From positions 1,364,923-1,428,922 of the forward strand of contig NZ_WEGL01000002.1 in NCBI RefSeq assembly GCF_009604455.1: a DNA stretch of 64,000 nt, read 5' to 3'. Below, one piece after another: positions 15,701 to 24,829 of the stretch; the first letter of the stretch is position 1; every line of letters begins with the position of its first letter. The DNA is from Streptomyces sp. RB17 (GTDB taxonomy: Bacteria > Actinomycetota > Actinomycetes > Streptomycetales > Streptomycetaceae). The notes below the pieces were generated by a model. The model saw nothing but the letters and a program-made list of their open reading frames with translations. It ran no database searches and was not told where the DNA came from. Made by a program: the position numbers and the translations under genes.

Positions 15701-16174
15701 TCATCGGTCTGTTCGGCGTGTGAAGTCGCGTCCTGACTCGTGGTTCCTGGCGAGCCCGGGGCTGCACTCGGCCTTGGTGATCCGGTACTGGATGCGGGGG
15801 CCGAGGGCGTGGCGGGGATCGGTGGAGGCGGCAGGGGCGAGGCGTCCTAACGGTGATCGTCCATGCCGCCCACCAGGCCGTCCGGGGCCGGACCGGGCCG
15901 GCTCGGCGTCGCCCTTGTCCCACGCGAGCCGGCCCCCGAAGCTCGCGGCCTCGCTGCCGACGGCGGCGAGCCTTGCCCGGTCGGCGTTTTCCGGTCGCGC
16001 TGCGGTTGATGGCTGGATCAGCCGGATATGCGCGTCGACCGCGTCCGCGAGGTCACGGGACGGGGTAGCGCCGTCGAGATGTCCGTAGGCGCTCGCGTCC
16101 ACCCGGCCGGCGGCCACGATCGCCCGCCACACGGGCGTGGCCATTGCGACCGGTGTCCCCGGCGTCCACTGCAC
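15701..16174 (-). CDS. Uncertain open frame, no family recognised
   Basis: A frame opening with GTG at 16174 encodes 157 residues with a reasonable codon bias in its first half (WRAIVAAGRVDASAYGH, RDLADAVDAHIRLI, RARLAAVGSEAASFGGRLA), but the second half is rich in Arg, Gly and Pro as in non-coding frames. There is no convincing ribosome binding site and no domain I recognise. It may be the remnant of a second degraded gene next to the dead amidohydrolase. Confidence 0.3.
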   Translation of the reverse strand: MQWTPGTPVAMATPVWRAIVAAGRVDASAYGHLDGATPSRDLADAVDAHIRLIQPSTAARPENADRARLAAVGSEAASFGGRLAWDKGDAEPARSGPGRPGGRHGRSPLGRLAPAASTDPRHALGPRIQYRITKAECSPGLARNHESGRDFTRRTDR

Positions 16175-16286
16175 GCAGTACCCGCCCAGGCTGCTCCTTC
16201 CGGTCAGCCGTCAACTCCTGCCGTCCTGACACGAGATAGCAGGTGCTGCCGCACTGGTTGAGGTGGAAGTGGAACGGCGATGCGCG

Positions 16287-17351
16287 TCACGGCCTCATCA
16301 GGTCTCGGACCCGTGGGGCTACCTCGGCGCCGAAGAGTTCGATGTTGGTCATGAGTGCCTCGTGGGGGAGGCCGTTCATCCCGTACTTGAGGTCGAAGCG
16401 GCTGGCTCCGAGGTCCTGGAGGGTGGTGACGATCTTCTGGGCCACTGTTTCGGGTGATCCGACGAACTGCGCACCTCCGGGGCCGACATCGTGCATGAAC
16501 TGCTCGAAGGTGGGAGGGCGGAATCCCCGTTGCCGGGCGACCTTGCGGATGGCCGTCTCGTAATGGGGCCAGAATTCGTCGATCGCCTGTTCGTCGGTCG
16601 CGGCGACATGCCCGGGGCTGTGCACGCCGACGGGCTGGTCGGGGTGGCCGTATTGCGTCAGTGCCTGCCGGAAGAGCTGTCCGAAGGGAGCAAAGCGTGC
16701 CGTGGGGCCGCCGATGATGGCGAGCATGAGCGGGAACCCGTAGCGTGCGGCGCGCACGACGGACTGGGGGCTTCCGCCGACGCCGATCCATGTCGGAATC
16801 GCTCCCGACTCGCTGTGCGGATACACGGGCTGGTCCTTGAGGGCCGGTCGGGTGCTTCCCGACCAGGAGACGGGCTCCTCTTTGCGCAGTTCGGCGAAGA
16901 GATTGACCTTCTCCTCGAAGAGGATGTCGTAGTCGGCGAGGTCGTAGCCGAACAGGGGGAAGGACTCGGTGCTGGAGCCTCTGCCGAGGATCAGCTCTGC
17001 GCGGCCGTTGGAGACGGCGTCGAGCGTGGCGTAGCGCTGGTAGACCCGGACGGGATCGTCGGAGCTGATGACGGTCACGCCGGATCCCAGCCGTATGCGG
17101 GAGGTGCGCGACGCGATCGCCGCGAGGACCACGTCCGCCGCGGAGAGGGGCATCCAGTCGGTGTGGTGTTCCCCGATGGCGAAGTGGTCGAGCCCGACCT
17201 GGTCGGCGAGGACGCCCTCGGCCACGAGATTGCGGAGGGACGCGCCGTGTGGCAGGGGCCGTCCCTGGGCATCGTGGGACACGTCCCCGAACGTGTCCAG
17301 GCCGAGAGTGATCGGGTGCCCAGCCGAAGTGGAGGGAGCTTGATGAGTCAT
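16287..17351 (-). CDS. LLM-class flavin-dependent oxidoreductase
   Basis: The 354-residue protein is a bacterial luciferase-like monooxygenase: ITLGLDTFGD, DQVGLDHFAIGEHHTDW, RIRLGSGVTVISSDDPVRVYQ (two parts) and AELILGRGSSTESFPLFGYD are characteristic of the LLM barrel. Such enzymes use reduced FMN supplied by a separate reductase, and an NADPH-dependent FMN reductase lies 103 bases upstream in the same direction. The ATG at 17351 is where homology begins; the frame extends to 17525. The substrate is unknown. Transcription is probably controlled by the MarR protein divergent from the reductase. Confidence 0.88.
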   Translation of the reverse strand: MTHQAPSTSAGHPITLGLDTFGDVSHDAQGRPLPHGASLRNLVAEGVLADQVGLDHFAIGEHHTDWMPLSAADVVLAAIASRTSRIRLGSGVTVISSDDPVRVYQRYATLDAVSNGRAELILGRGSSTESFPLFGYDLADYDILFEEKVNLFAELRKEEPVSWSGSTRPALKDQPVYPHSESGAIPTWIGVGGSPQSVVRAARYGFPLMLAIIGGPTARFAPFGQLFRQALTQYGHPDQPVGVHSPGHVAATDEQAIDEFWPHYETAIRKVARQRGFRPPTFEQFMHDVGPGGAQFVGSPETVAQKIVTTLQDLGASRFDLKYGMNGLPHEALMTNIELFGAEVAPRVRDLMRP

Positions 17352-17454
17352 GGACAGGCTTCTCACGTGCGGTAACGGCGGAAGGTGGGCACGGGCCGCC
17401 TCCCGCCCCGGCGTCGTGCACAGGGCGGGAGGACGGCGTCGGCTGGGCGGTTCG

Positions 17455-18015
17455 TCAGCTGGCGCGGAGCGGCGCCAGAGCCTTGCTCCAGGCGACCACC
17501 TGCTCCAGCGTGCCTGCGAGGGCATCGGCCTGGGTGTCGGCGGGCTTGAAGACGCTGAAGTTCTCGAAGTCGGTGAAGAGGGAGAGCGCCACCTGGGAGC
17601 GGACGTCCGCCATCTGCAGCTCGCCGGCGATCAGGCGCAGGTGCTCCACGGCCCGGGTGCCGCCGGTGGAGCCGTAGCTGACAAAGCCGACGGACTTGTT
17701 GGCCCACTCGGCCGCCAGGAAGTCGATGGCGTTCTTCAGCGCACCGGGCACCGAGTGGTTGTACTCAGGGGTGACGATCACGAAGCCGTCCAGAGAGGCG
17801 ATCTTCGCGGCCCACTCGTGAGTGTGCGGCTGGCTGTACTGACCCATCGCCGCCGGGTAGGGCTCATCCAGCAGCGGCAGCTTGTAGTCCAGCAGGTCGA
17901 CGAGCTCGTACTCGGCGTCGGTGCGGCGCCGGGCGTGCTCGAGCACCCAGTGGGTCACGGCCTCACCGTTACGCCCGGGCCGCGTACTGCCGAGGATGAT
18001 GCCTATTTTCGTCAT
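17455..18015 (-). CDS. NADPH-dependent FMN reductase
   Basis: The 186-residue flavodoxin-fold protein begins MTKIGIILGSTRPGRNGEAV, the phosphate-binding loop for FMN, and has VTPEYNHSVPGALKNAIDF and GFVSYGSTGGTRAVEHLR, the two other FMN contacts of the SsuE/YieF-like family. It should reduce FMN (or quinones) with NADPH. It is the first gene of a two-gene unit with the LLM monooxygenase, and I infer that it feeds that enzyme with reduced flavin. The ATG at 18015 follows AAAGGTGAG. Three operator copies lie within 100 bases upstream. Confidence 0.9.
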   Translation of the reverse strand: MTKIGIILGSTRPGRNGEAVTHWVLEHARRRTDAEYELVDLLDYKLPLLDEPYPAAMGQYSQPHTHEWAAKIASLDGFVIVTPEYNHSVPGALKNAIDFLAAEWANKSVGFVSYGSTGGTRAVEHLRLIAGELQMADVRSQVALSLFTDFENFSVFKPADTQADALAGTLEQVVAWSKALAPLRAS

Positions 18016-18040
18016 TTGCTCACCTTTGCAGGAAGAAGTG

Positions 18041-18115
18041 CTTGCCGAGTCAAGTAAATGCATGTGCAGATACTTGCCGCGTCAAGTAGATGGGAGATTT
18101 GATTGACGTGTCAAG
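18041..18115. promoter_or_regulatory. Three MarR-type operators between FMN reductase and MarR genes
   Basis: CTTGCCGAGTCAAG (18041-18054), CTTGCCGCGTCAAG (18073-18086) and ATTGACGTGTCAAG (18102-18115) are versions of one dyad, CTTGnCGnGTCAAG. Their starts are 32 and 29 bases apart, about three turns of DNA. The third reaches the AAGGAGG ribosome binding site of the MarR gene. Confidence 0.8.
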
Positions 18116-18132
18116 GAGGTAGGGTGTGAGGC

Positions 18133-18594
18133 ATGTCCCCTCGAGAGCAGACCCTGCACCCCTTGGACGCCGCCGAAGAAGCACTGGTGCGGGCGCTGGG
18201 CGACGTCATGACGGCGCTGCCGCGCGCCGTCGACGCGGACATGATCCGCGACGGAGGCCTGCGGCTTTCCGAGTACACCCCCCTCATGTTCCTGTCCGAG
18301 GCCCCTGACAGCCGGATGCGGATGAGTGAACTCGCCGCGGCCTGCAACCTCACGCTCAGCGGGATGACCCGTGTCGTCATCCGCCTTGAGAAACGGGGGG
18401 CCGTCCAGAGAGTCCGGTGCGACGAGGACCTGCGCGGCTGGAACGCGGTCCTCACCGAAGAGGGTCTCGCCCGCCTGCGGGAGGCGTGGCCCGTTCATTT
18501 GGCCAGCGTGCGGCGGCGCGTGCTCGACAATCTCGCCGGCCACGACCTCGCCCAACTCGCCACGGCACTGCGGCACATTGCGAAGGCCTGCTGA
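18133..18594 (+). CDS. MarR family regulator
   Basis: The 153-residue protein has the winged-helix core of MarR: LSEYTPLMFLSEAPDSRMRM, SELAAACNLTLSGMTRVVIR as helix-turn-helix and VRCDEDLRGWNAVLTEEGLA as wing. The ATG at 18133 is preceded by AAGGAGG. It is divergent from the FMN reductase/LLM unit, and the three repeated dyads between them make it the likely repressor of both directions. MarR proteins of this kind often sense phenolics or oxidants, which would suit a flavin monooxygenase system, but the inducer is not visible. Confidence 0.92.
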   Translation: MSPREQTLHPLDAAEEALVRALGDVMTALPRAVDADMIRDGGLRLSEYTPLMFLSEAPDSRMRMSELAAACNLTLSGMTRVVIRLEKRGAVQRVRCDEDLRGWNAVLTEEGLARLREAWPVHLASVRRRVLDNLAGHDLAQLATALRHIAKAC

Positions 18595-18879
18595 GATCTG
18601 GGCGATCCGTTACGGCGTGGAGTTGCCGTCATGGGATCAGAGGCTGCACTTCGGTGGAGGCGGCGTCCTGCCGCCCGTGGTCCGGACCCCACGACCGGAG
18701 TGCGGCGTGAGCCGCCCTGCTCCACTGCCTGCCGGAGACTGCGGCTGCCCACCATGCGAGCCCAGGGCGCCGACACCCTCGCGTGCAACGAACGCGCGGG
18801 AGTGTCCTGTGCGGGCTTTCTCGCCGAGCTGTTTATTGCGAATGCATAACCTCAAACGCCATGCTCGGAAAGGTCGAAG

Positions 18880-19209
18880 ATGGGGAATGATCCAGTGGAT
18901 GAGGAACTCTTGTCCCAACTGGACGACGCGGCTGAGGGATTCATCGGTCGCCTGCGCCTGAACGACGGCTTCGACGAGCCCGCGCTGGACGAGCTGTGCA
19001 GGCAGATCGACCGGCTCGGGCAGCAGTGGCGGACATCCGAGGTCATTCCGAAATCAGCTGCTCTCATCCTCTCGGAGCTGTACCCGGCGATCAGCGCCTG
19101 TGCCGACCTCTACTCGGGTGACGAGCACCAGAGAATGATCGAGGCTGCAGTGCGGGTCGGAGAAAGAGTCATCTTCGCCTTGGACCCCGCGGGCGAGCCC
19201 GAGATGTGA
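18880..19209 (+). CDS. Hypothetical protein, 109 aa
   Basis: An acidic, helical soluble protein (DEELLSQLDDAAEGFIGRLR, ALDELCRQIDRLGQQWRTSE, AALILSELYPAISACADLY, VRVGERVIFALDP). It starts at ATG 18880 with GAAAGG upstream. I do not recognise the family. It stands alone between the MarR gene and a decayed transposase, with normal regional codon use. The 285 bases before it contain no gene that I can support. Confidence 0.65.
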   Translation: MGNDPVDEELLSQLDDAAEGFIGRLRLNDGFDEPALDELCRQIDRLGQQWRTSEVIPKSAALILSELYPAISACADLYSGDEHQRMIEAAVRVGERVIFALDPAGEPEM

Positions 19210-19219
19210 GGTCGCGCGC

Positions 19220-19790
19220 ATCACCGGGATCGAACAGGTCATTTCGTTTGGGGAGTCTCCGGTAGCAGATCAGAGCGGCCGCGAGCGCGGTGAAGGCCCC
19301 GGTGGGTGGATTTCTCGATGCCGCGGCGAGCGATGCGACGGGTGATGCCGCGCGTGCGGCGCCATCGCCGCAGGCGGAAGTAGTCGTACGCCTTGTCCGC
19401 GTGCACCTTGGCCGGGCGTCGGCGTCGTGGCCCGCGGCGTGCACGGATCGGCGGGACGCCTTGCACAAGCGTCTGCAGGGCCTGACTGTCCTGGGGGTGT
19501 TCGCTGCGGATGTCCCCAGCGAGATGGGCAGGCCGCGGCGATCGACGATGAGGTGCGACCACTCGGGGAACCGGCGAAACGCCGTCACACCCCGATGGGC
19601 CAAATCCGGGCGGAAGCCGATTCCGTGTGCAGCCTGACGTGGCGACGAACACGACTGCCGCCGGGAACTCCCGGTCGCCGTGCCGTCTGCGACCGCCACC
19701 CTGCGGTCGCACCGGGGTCGGCGGCACCCGCTGAAACAGTTCCCACCAACCGTCCGGCACCAACCGCTCGGCCAACTCGCCCGACGCATT
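19220..19790 (-). pseudogene. IS5-type transposase remnant
   Basis: Minus-strand pieces read ERLVPDGWWELFQRVPPTPV, PQGGGRRRHGDREFPAAVVF, SGCTRNRLPPGFGPS, then after a gap VQGVPPIRARRGPRRRRPAK and HADKAYDYFRLRRW, ITRRIARRGIE; a final ALICYRRLPKR lies in another frame. This is the order of an IS5-type transposase with the central catalytic part deleted. A second relative of the same element lies at about 32.4-32.9 kb. Confidence 0.75.
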
Positions 19791-20027
19791 TCACGATGCC
19801 GGCGGACTCTGATCTCGACGCCCCGCCGGGTGGCGGCCTGGTCGACGGGGTTCGTGCCGGTGGCCGCCACCGGCACGGCTGAGCCCGGCGCGGCCTGCCG
19901 ACGCCTGCCGGCCACCACGCCCAAGGCCGTGGATCAGTGGGGCCAGGAGATCGCTGTCCACCGCTTCGAGGGGACCTTCGGCGCCACCCACTGGCAACCG
20001 GCCGTCCGGCGATACCGGCGCCGAGGG

Positions 20028-21122
20028 TCAGGACGACTGCCGGTGTTTGCCGGCGCTGTCTGCGCGTGGGGCGGTGCCGGCGCCCGTATGCGAGGGCCAG
20101 GCCGTCTCGCGTACCGCGCAGGCCAACGCGTGCAGGCCCTCGTCGAGTTCGTCGCGGGTCACGGTGAGCGGCGGCAGGAGCTTGACCACCTCGCTGTCCG
20201 GGCCGGAGGTCTCGACCAGCAGGCCGAGTGCGAAGGCCCGTGCGGCGACGCGCGCCGCGCGATTCGTGTCGTGGAACTCCAGGCCCCACACCAGGCCCCG
20301 GCCCCGGAACTCCTTCGTCTCCTCGGGGTGTTCGGCACGAATCGAGGCCAGTGCCCGCTCGACCTGTTCGCCACGGGCCAGAGTCTGCTTCTCCAACTGG
20401 TCGTCGGTCCAGTAGGCGTTGAGCGCGGCGGTGGCAGTGACGAAGGCGGGGTTGTTGCCGCGGAAGGTTCCGTTGTGCTCGCCCGGCTCCCAGATGTCGA
20501 GTTCCGGCCTGAAGAGGCACAGCGCCATGGGTAGTCCGTAACCGCTGATGGACTTCGACACGGTGACGATGTCGGGGACGATGCCCGACTCTTCGAAGGA
20601 GAAGAAGGCGCCCGTGCGGCCGCAGCCCATCTGGATGTCGTCCACGATCAGGAGCATGTCGTGGCGCCGACACAGCTCGGCGAGTTCGCGCAGCCACCCG
20701 GGCCGGGCCACGTTGATGCCACCCTCGCCCTGTACGGTCTCGACGATCACGGCCGCGGGCCGGTTGAGTCCGGAGCCCTTGTCCGCCAGGAGCCGCTCGA
20801 ACCAGGCGAAGGCAGGGGCGTCGTCGAGATAGCCGTCGTAGGGCATGGGGGTGCTGTGCACCAGCGGGACTCCCGCGCCCGCCCGTTTGAAGGTGTTGCC
20901 GGTGACGGCGAGCGAGCCGAGGGACATGCCGTGGAAGGCGTTCGTGAACGACACGACCGTCTCGCGGCCCTTGACCTTGCGGGCCAGCTTGAGCGCCGCC
21001 TCGACGGCGTTGGTGCCGGTCGGGCCCGGGAACATCACCTTGTACGGCAGTTCACGCGGGCGCAGGATCACGTCCTGGAAGGTCTCCAGGAACGCGCGCT
21101 TGGCCGCGGTCGACATGTCCAG
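20028..21122 (-). pseudogene. ectB: Diaminobutyrate-2-oxoglutarate transaminase, 5'-truncated
   Basis: The frame gives about 364 residues of a class III PLP transaminase of the EctB type: LDMSTAAKRAFLETF, YKVMFPGPTGTNAVEAAL, TNAFHGMSLGSLAVTGN, VETVQGEGGINVA, DDIQMGCGRTGAFF, and the PLP lysine in TVSKSISGYGLPM. EctB makes L-2,4-diaminobutyrate for ectoine or siderophores. About 80-90 N-terminal residues are missing: homology ends at the leucine codon 21120-21122 and the adjoining DNA belongs to another gene. No ectA or ectC is nearby. The long open frame that continues upstream is the antisense of the neighbour, so there is no proper start. Confidence 0.85.
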
Positions 21123-22217
21123 GAACCCCACCCCGCCTACGACCGCATGGCCCTGTCCACCTATCTGGCCGGCCGCAGCCGGGACGAACTCACCCTCACC
21201 GACCCGGACTTCCTCAACGACCGCCGTGTGGAGCTGCGCCTGGCATCGCCCGTCGTCTCCGCCGACCGCACGGCACATACGGTCGTGACGGCGGACGACG
21301 ACCGGATCCGCTACGACGCCCTGGTCCTGGCCACCGGCTCCCGCCCATTCGTCCCTCCGGTTCCCGGCCGGGACCTCACGCACTGCTTCGTCTACCGCAC
21401 CTTCGAGGACCTGGACGCGATCCTCCGCACGGTACGCCCCGGCAGCCAGGGCGTGGTGGTCGGTGGCGGTCTGCTCGGCCTGGAGGCGGCCCACGCCCTG
21501 AGCCGACTGGGCGTGCGCCCGCACGTTGTGGAGACCGCACCCCACCTGATGCCCGCTCAACTCGACGCCGGAGCAGCCGAGGTGCTGCACCGGCATGCCG
21601 CCGGCCTCGGCCTCCGCCTGCACTGCGGCACCGCCGTCGCGGAGGTGCACGCCCGCTCCGACGGCACCGTGCGCGCGGTCACGCTTGGCGACGGTGCGAC
21701 GCTGGACGCGGACCTGGTCGTCTTCGCCGCGGGGATCCGGCCCCGCGACGAGCTGGCCGGACCGCTGGACCTGGCGCGTGGTGAGCGCGGCGGCTTCCTC
21801 GTCGACGCGTACTGCCGTACCGCCGACCGGCACATCTGGGCCGTCGGCGAGTGCGCAGCCGTACAGGGCCGTTGCCACGGCCTGGTCGCCCCTGGGTACG
21901 CCATGGCTGAGTCCGTGGCGGCTCAGTTGACGGGCCGGGACGTGGAGCCCTTCAACCGGACCGACGGCTCCACGACGCTCAAGCTCCTCGGCGTGCACGT
22001 GGCCACCTTCGGAACGACGGTTCACCCGGGGGACCCCCGGCCGGTCGAGGTCGCCTTCGCCGATGGCATCGCCCGCTATGCCAAGGTCTTTCTGCGGCCG
22101 GACACCGGCAGTCTTCTCGGCGGCATCCTCGCGGGTGACACCGGGTCCCGCTCCCCGCTCGGCTCCTTCGTCGGCCGCCGGCCGCCGGCGGACCTGGAGC
22201 AACTGCTGCTGCCCTGA
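21123..22217 (+). pseudogene. Nitrite-reductase-like FAD/NAD(P) oxidoreductase, 5'-truncated
   Basis: From base 21123 the frame reads EPHPAYDRMALSTYLAG, which in intact relatives (NirB-type and rubredoxin-reductase-like pyridine nucleotide disulfide oxidoreductases) occurs about 40 residues after the start, beyond the first FAD motif. The rest is present: VLATGSRPFVPPVPG, the NAD-binding GVVVGGGLLGLEAAHAL, VFAAGIRP, and IWAVGECAAVQGRCHGLVAPGYA as the second FAD motif. With no FAD-binding N-terminus and no start, it should be non-functional. It is head-to-head with the truncated ectB, and the two lost their 5' ends at one junction. Confidence 0.85.
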
Positions 22218-22224
22218 CACGGCA

Positions 22225-22711
22225 GCTGTGAGGCCGGTGCCTTGGTGGCCGCAGTCGGCGACGACCGGGGCTCCGCGGCAGGCCGATGGCCACGACCAGG
22301 CGGCTGTTGGCGTCGATGACGACTTGAAGGTTGGTCGAGTACCTGTAGCTCTGCCGGAGACGGCGATGCTGCGATCGCGGGTGGACACCAGGGCGCCGTC
22401 GACGATGACCCGGTGTCCTTGCGCGGCCGGCGGGCCGGCGAGATGGCCGGCAGCGGTGCGAGGCCGTCGAGGATGCGGTCGGCCGCGGACTTCGAGTCTC
22501 CGAACAGCGGCGCCACCGGCCGCAACGTGAGGTTCGTGCGCCAGTACGCCGCCACCAGCAGCACCCGGACCGGTAGTGGCATCCGCCAGGGACGGCCGCG
22601 TTGAACATCGCCGCCACGACGCCGTGCCCACGCCCGCAGCCTGGCGAACTGCGCCTCGGACAGCCCGGAGAACCTCACCAGACACAGACCAAGGCCGGGC
22701 TCGACTTCCAA
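22225..22711 (-). pseudogene. Transposase-family (HTH/DDE) remnant
   Basis: Minus-strand frames give VRFSGLSEAQFARLRAWA, VQRGRPWRMPLPVRVLLVAAYW, RTNLTLRPVAPLFGDSKSAA, then in a second frame HRVIVDGALVSTRDRSIA and in a third SYRYSTNLQVVIDANSRLVVA. These are consecutive blocks of the Streptomyces transposases with an N-terminal HTH followed by a DDE domain. Two frameshifts and loss of the C-terminal half make it inactive. It begins about 10 bases after the FAD pseudogene. Confidence 0.75.
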
Positions 22712-22733
22712 CCCTAGATAGGTACGGCGCCCA

Positions 22734-23501
22734 CTACCCGTGCTGACCCGTCGCCCGCGCCGCGCCCGGGGTGCGTCCCGGCGTGTGGCCGAAGGCGCGG
22801 CGGAAGACGTCGATGAACGCGCTCGCCGAGGACCAGCCGCACAGGTGCGCCACCACCGTCACCGGCGCGTCCTCGGCGAGCAGCACCAGGGCGTGGGAGA
22901 GCCGCAGTTGAGTGCGCCACTGCGGGAACGTCATGCCGAGGTCGGCCTTGAACAGGCGTGAGAGGGTGCGGTCGCTGGCGCCGACCTGTCTGCCCAGAGC
23001 CGCCAGGGTGCGGTTGTCGGCCGGGTCGGCGTGCAGGATCGCGCACAGCGCCTTGAGCTGCGGCGCGGTCGGCGTCGGCACGTGCAGCGGCTGCTGGGGC
23101 GAGACCCGCAGCTGGTCGCACAGGACGGCACGCAGGCGCCGTTGTTCCGGACTGTCGTCTGCCGGCTCGCGGGTGCAGACGAGGATCAGCTCCCGCAGCA
23201 GTGGGCTGACGGTCAGGACGGTGGGCTCGTCCAGGCCGAGCGGGTTGGTATCGGCGGGAAGGCCGATCAGGTGCAGCTCGAGCTCGCCGTGTGCCTGGTG
23301 GGAATGCACGGTTCCGGCCGGCACCCAGATCGCTCGGGTGGCCGGGGCCGTCCATGAACCCGCGCCGGTGGTGACGGCAAGCACGCCCCGGCCCGCGTAG
23401 ACGATCTGGTGGTCGTCGTGCCGGTGGGCGTCGATGCCTGTGCCCGGGGCCAGCCAGCGGGCGGTGGTCGGCGCTACCGACTCATGGCGGATATCCCTCA
23501 T
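22734..23501 (-). CDS. AraC family regulator with cupin-type sensor domain
   Basis: The 255-residue protein starts MRDIRHESVAPTTARW and has an N-terminal AraC-binding/cupin region (GIDAHRHDDHQIVYAGRGVL, IWVPAGTVHSHQAHGELEL). Two helix-turn-helix units follow at the C-terminus: NRTLAALGRQVGASDRTLSR with MTFPQWRTQLRLSHALVLLA, and APVTVVAHLCGWSSASAFID with FRRAFGHTPGRTP. I prefer the ATG at 23501: TAATCT (a -10 box) lies eight bases upstream, suggesting a leaderless transcript. It is divergent from an MFS exporter only 54 bases away and very likely controls it. Confidence 0.9.
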   Translation of the reverse strand: MRDIRHESVAPTTARWLAPGTGIDAHRHDDHQIVYAGRGVLAVTTGAGSWTAPATRAIWVPAGTVHSHQAHGELELHLIGLPADTNPLGLDEPTVLTVSPLLRELILVCTREPADDSPEQRRLRAVLCDQLRVSPQQPLHVPTPTAPQLKALCAILHADPADNRTLAALGRQVGASDRTLSRLFKADLGMTFPQWRTQLRLSHALVLLAEDAPVTVVAHLCGWSSASAFIDVFRRAFGHTPGRTPGAARATGQHG

Positions 23502-23555
23502 TGATTGGCAGATTATCGGAAGTGCGACAGGGTGGCCACGGGCGACCATGGCGCC

Positions 23556-24770
23556 ATGTCAAGGAACAAGTCGATCGTCCTGCTGTCGGTCGGACATGCC
23601 TGTGTGGACGTCTACCAGGGCGCCGTGGCGGCCCTGCTCCCATTCTTCGTCGCCGAACGTGCCTATACCTATGCCGCGGCCTCGGGCATCGTGCTAGCCG
23701 CCAGTCTGTTGTCCTCGGTGGCGCAGCCCTTCTTCGGCGCGCTCACCGACCGGCACCCGATCCCCTGGCTGCTGCCGGTGAGCACGGTGCTCGGCGGGCT
23801 CGGTGTGGCCCTGAGCGGGATCACCGGCTCGTACGCGCTCACGCTGCTGTTCATGGCGCTGTCCGGCATCGGGGTCGCCGCGTACCATCCGGAATCCGCG
23901 CGGGTCGCACGGGGTGTCAGCAAGGGCAGCCACAGCTCCATGGGGTGGTTCTCTCTGGGCGGCAACGTCGGCTTCGCGACGGCTCCTCTCCTGGTCACCC
24001 TCGTGATCACCGCCGGCGGCCTGCGGTTCTCCCCGCTGCTGATCCTGCCCGCGCTGGTGGGCAGCGTGCTGACGCTGCCGGTGCTGCGGGCGCTGGAGAA
24101 GGCACCGCGCACCGATGGCGGCAAGGGGGCCGCGGAGGGGCGAGACGACTGGGCATCGTTCGTGCGGCTGTCGCTGGCGGTGGTATGCCGGTCGATCGCC
24201 TTCGTCGGGCTGAGCACCTTCATCGCCTTCCACGTGCGAGAGCAGACGGGCGGCGGTACGGCGGCGGGGACGGCCGCGCTGCTGGTGCTCTATCTCGGTG
24301 GCGCCGTCGGCACGGTCGTCGGCAGCAATCTGGCCCACCGCTGGGACCGGGTCACGGTGGTGAGCATGTCGTACCTGATCACGGTGGCCGCGGTCGCCGG
24401 CGTGGTGTTCGTACCGGGCCCGGCGATCTACCTGTTCGTGGCGCTGACCTCGATCGGCCTGTACGTACCGTTCTCGCTGCAGGTCACGCTTGCCCAGGAT
24501 TATCTGCCCACGCGTGTGGGAACGGCCAGCGGGATCACCCTCGGCCTCATGGTCAGCGTCGGCGGTCTGACCAGTCCCGTTATCGGCAGTATCGCCGACG
24601 CCACCTCGCTGCGTACGGCCCTGATGCCCCTGATTGCGATGCCCGCCTTGAGCTGGCTGCTGTTTCGCACCTTGCCCGAACCGGCCGTGCTCAAGGCGCT
24701 GCTGGGAGACCGCGGCGAGGAAGCCGCGCAGGAGACCGGGAGCCAGTCCACCGAGCACAGCCGTCTCTGA
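23556..24770 (+). CDS. MFS transporter, fosmidomycin-resistance (Fsr)-like
   Basis: The 404-residue protein opens MSRNKSIVLLSVGHACVDVYQGAVAALLPF (two parts). HACVDVYQGA with the following AERAYTYAAASGIVLAASLLSSVAQPFFG is characteristic of the Fsr-type MFS group, as is YHPESARVARG in the fourth helix region. About 12 transmembrane helices alternate with short loops. Fsr relatives expel fosmidomycin and other small hydrophilic compounds; the substrate here is not known. The ATG at 23556 is inside the longer frame from 23505, which would overlap the intergenic promoter. The AraC regulator is divergent. Confidence 0.88.
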   Translation: MSRNKSIVLLSVGHACVDVYQGAVAALLPFFVAERAYTYAAASGIVLAASLLSSVAQPFFGALTDRHPIPWLLPVSTVLGGLGVALSGITGSYALTLLFMALSGIGVAAYHPESARVARGVSKGSHSSMGWFSLGGNVGFATAPLLVTLVITAGGLRFSPLLILPALVGSVLTLPVLRALEKAPRTDGGKGAAEGRDDWASFVRLSLAVVCRSIAFVGLSTFIAFHVREQTGGGTAAGTAALLVLYLGGAVGTVVGSNLAHRWDRVTVVSMSYLITVAAVAGVVFVPGPAIYLFVALTSIGLYVPFSLQVTLAQDYLPTRVGTASGITLGLMVSVGGLTSPVIGSIADATSLRTALMPLIAMPALSWLLFRTLPEPAVLKALLGDRGEEAAQETGSQSTEHSRL

Positions 24771-24829
24771 CCGGCCCCCGTCCCTGACCAGCGGGCCGGC
24801 CGCAGAACCCGTCACGGAAGGACGACGAA

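Noticed and set aside
18631..18849. 72-residue open frame downstream of MarR
   Set aside because: Arg-rich composition, no ribosome binding site and no recognisable motif.
20661..22217. Long plus-strand frame read as one fusion protein
   Set aside because: Its first third is antisense to the ectB remnant; only 21123-22217 has homology.
20028..22685. 885-residue minus-strand frame read as a transposase-transaminase fusion
   Set aside because: It joins antisense of the FAD pseudogene to the ectB fragment by chance. The parts belong to three different loci.
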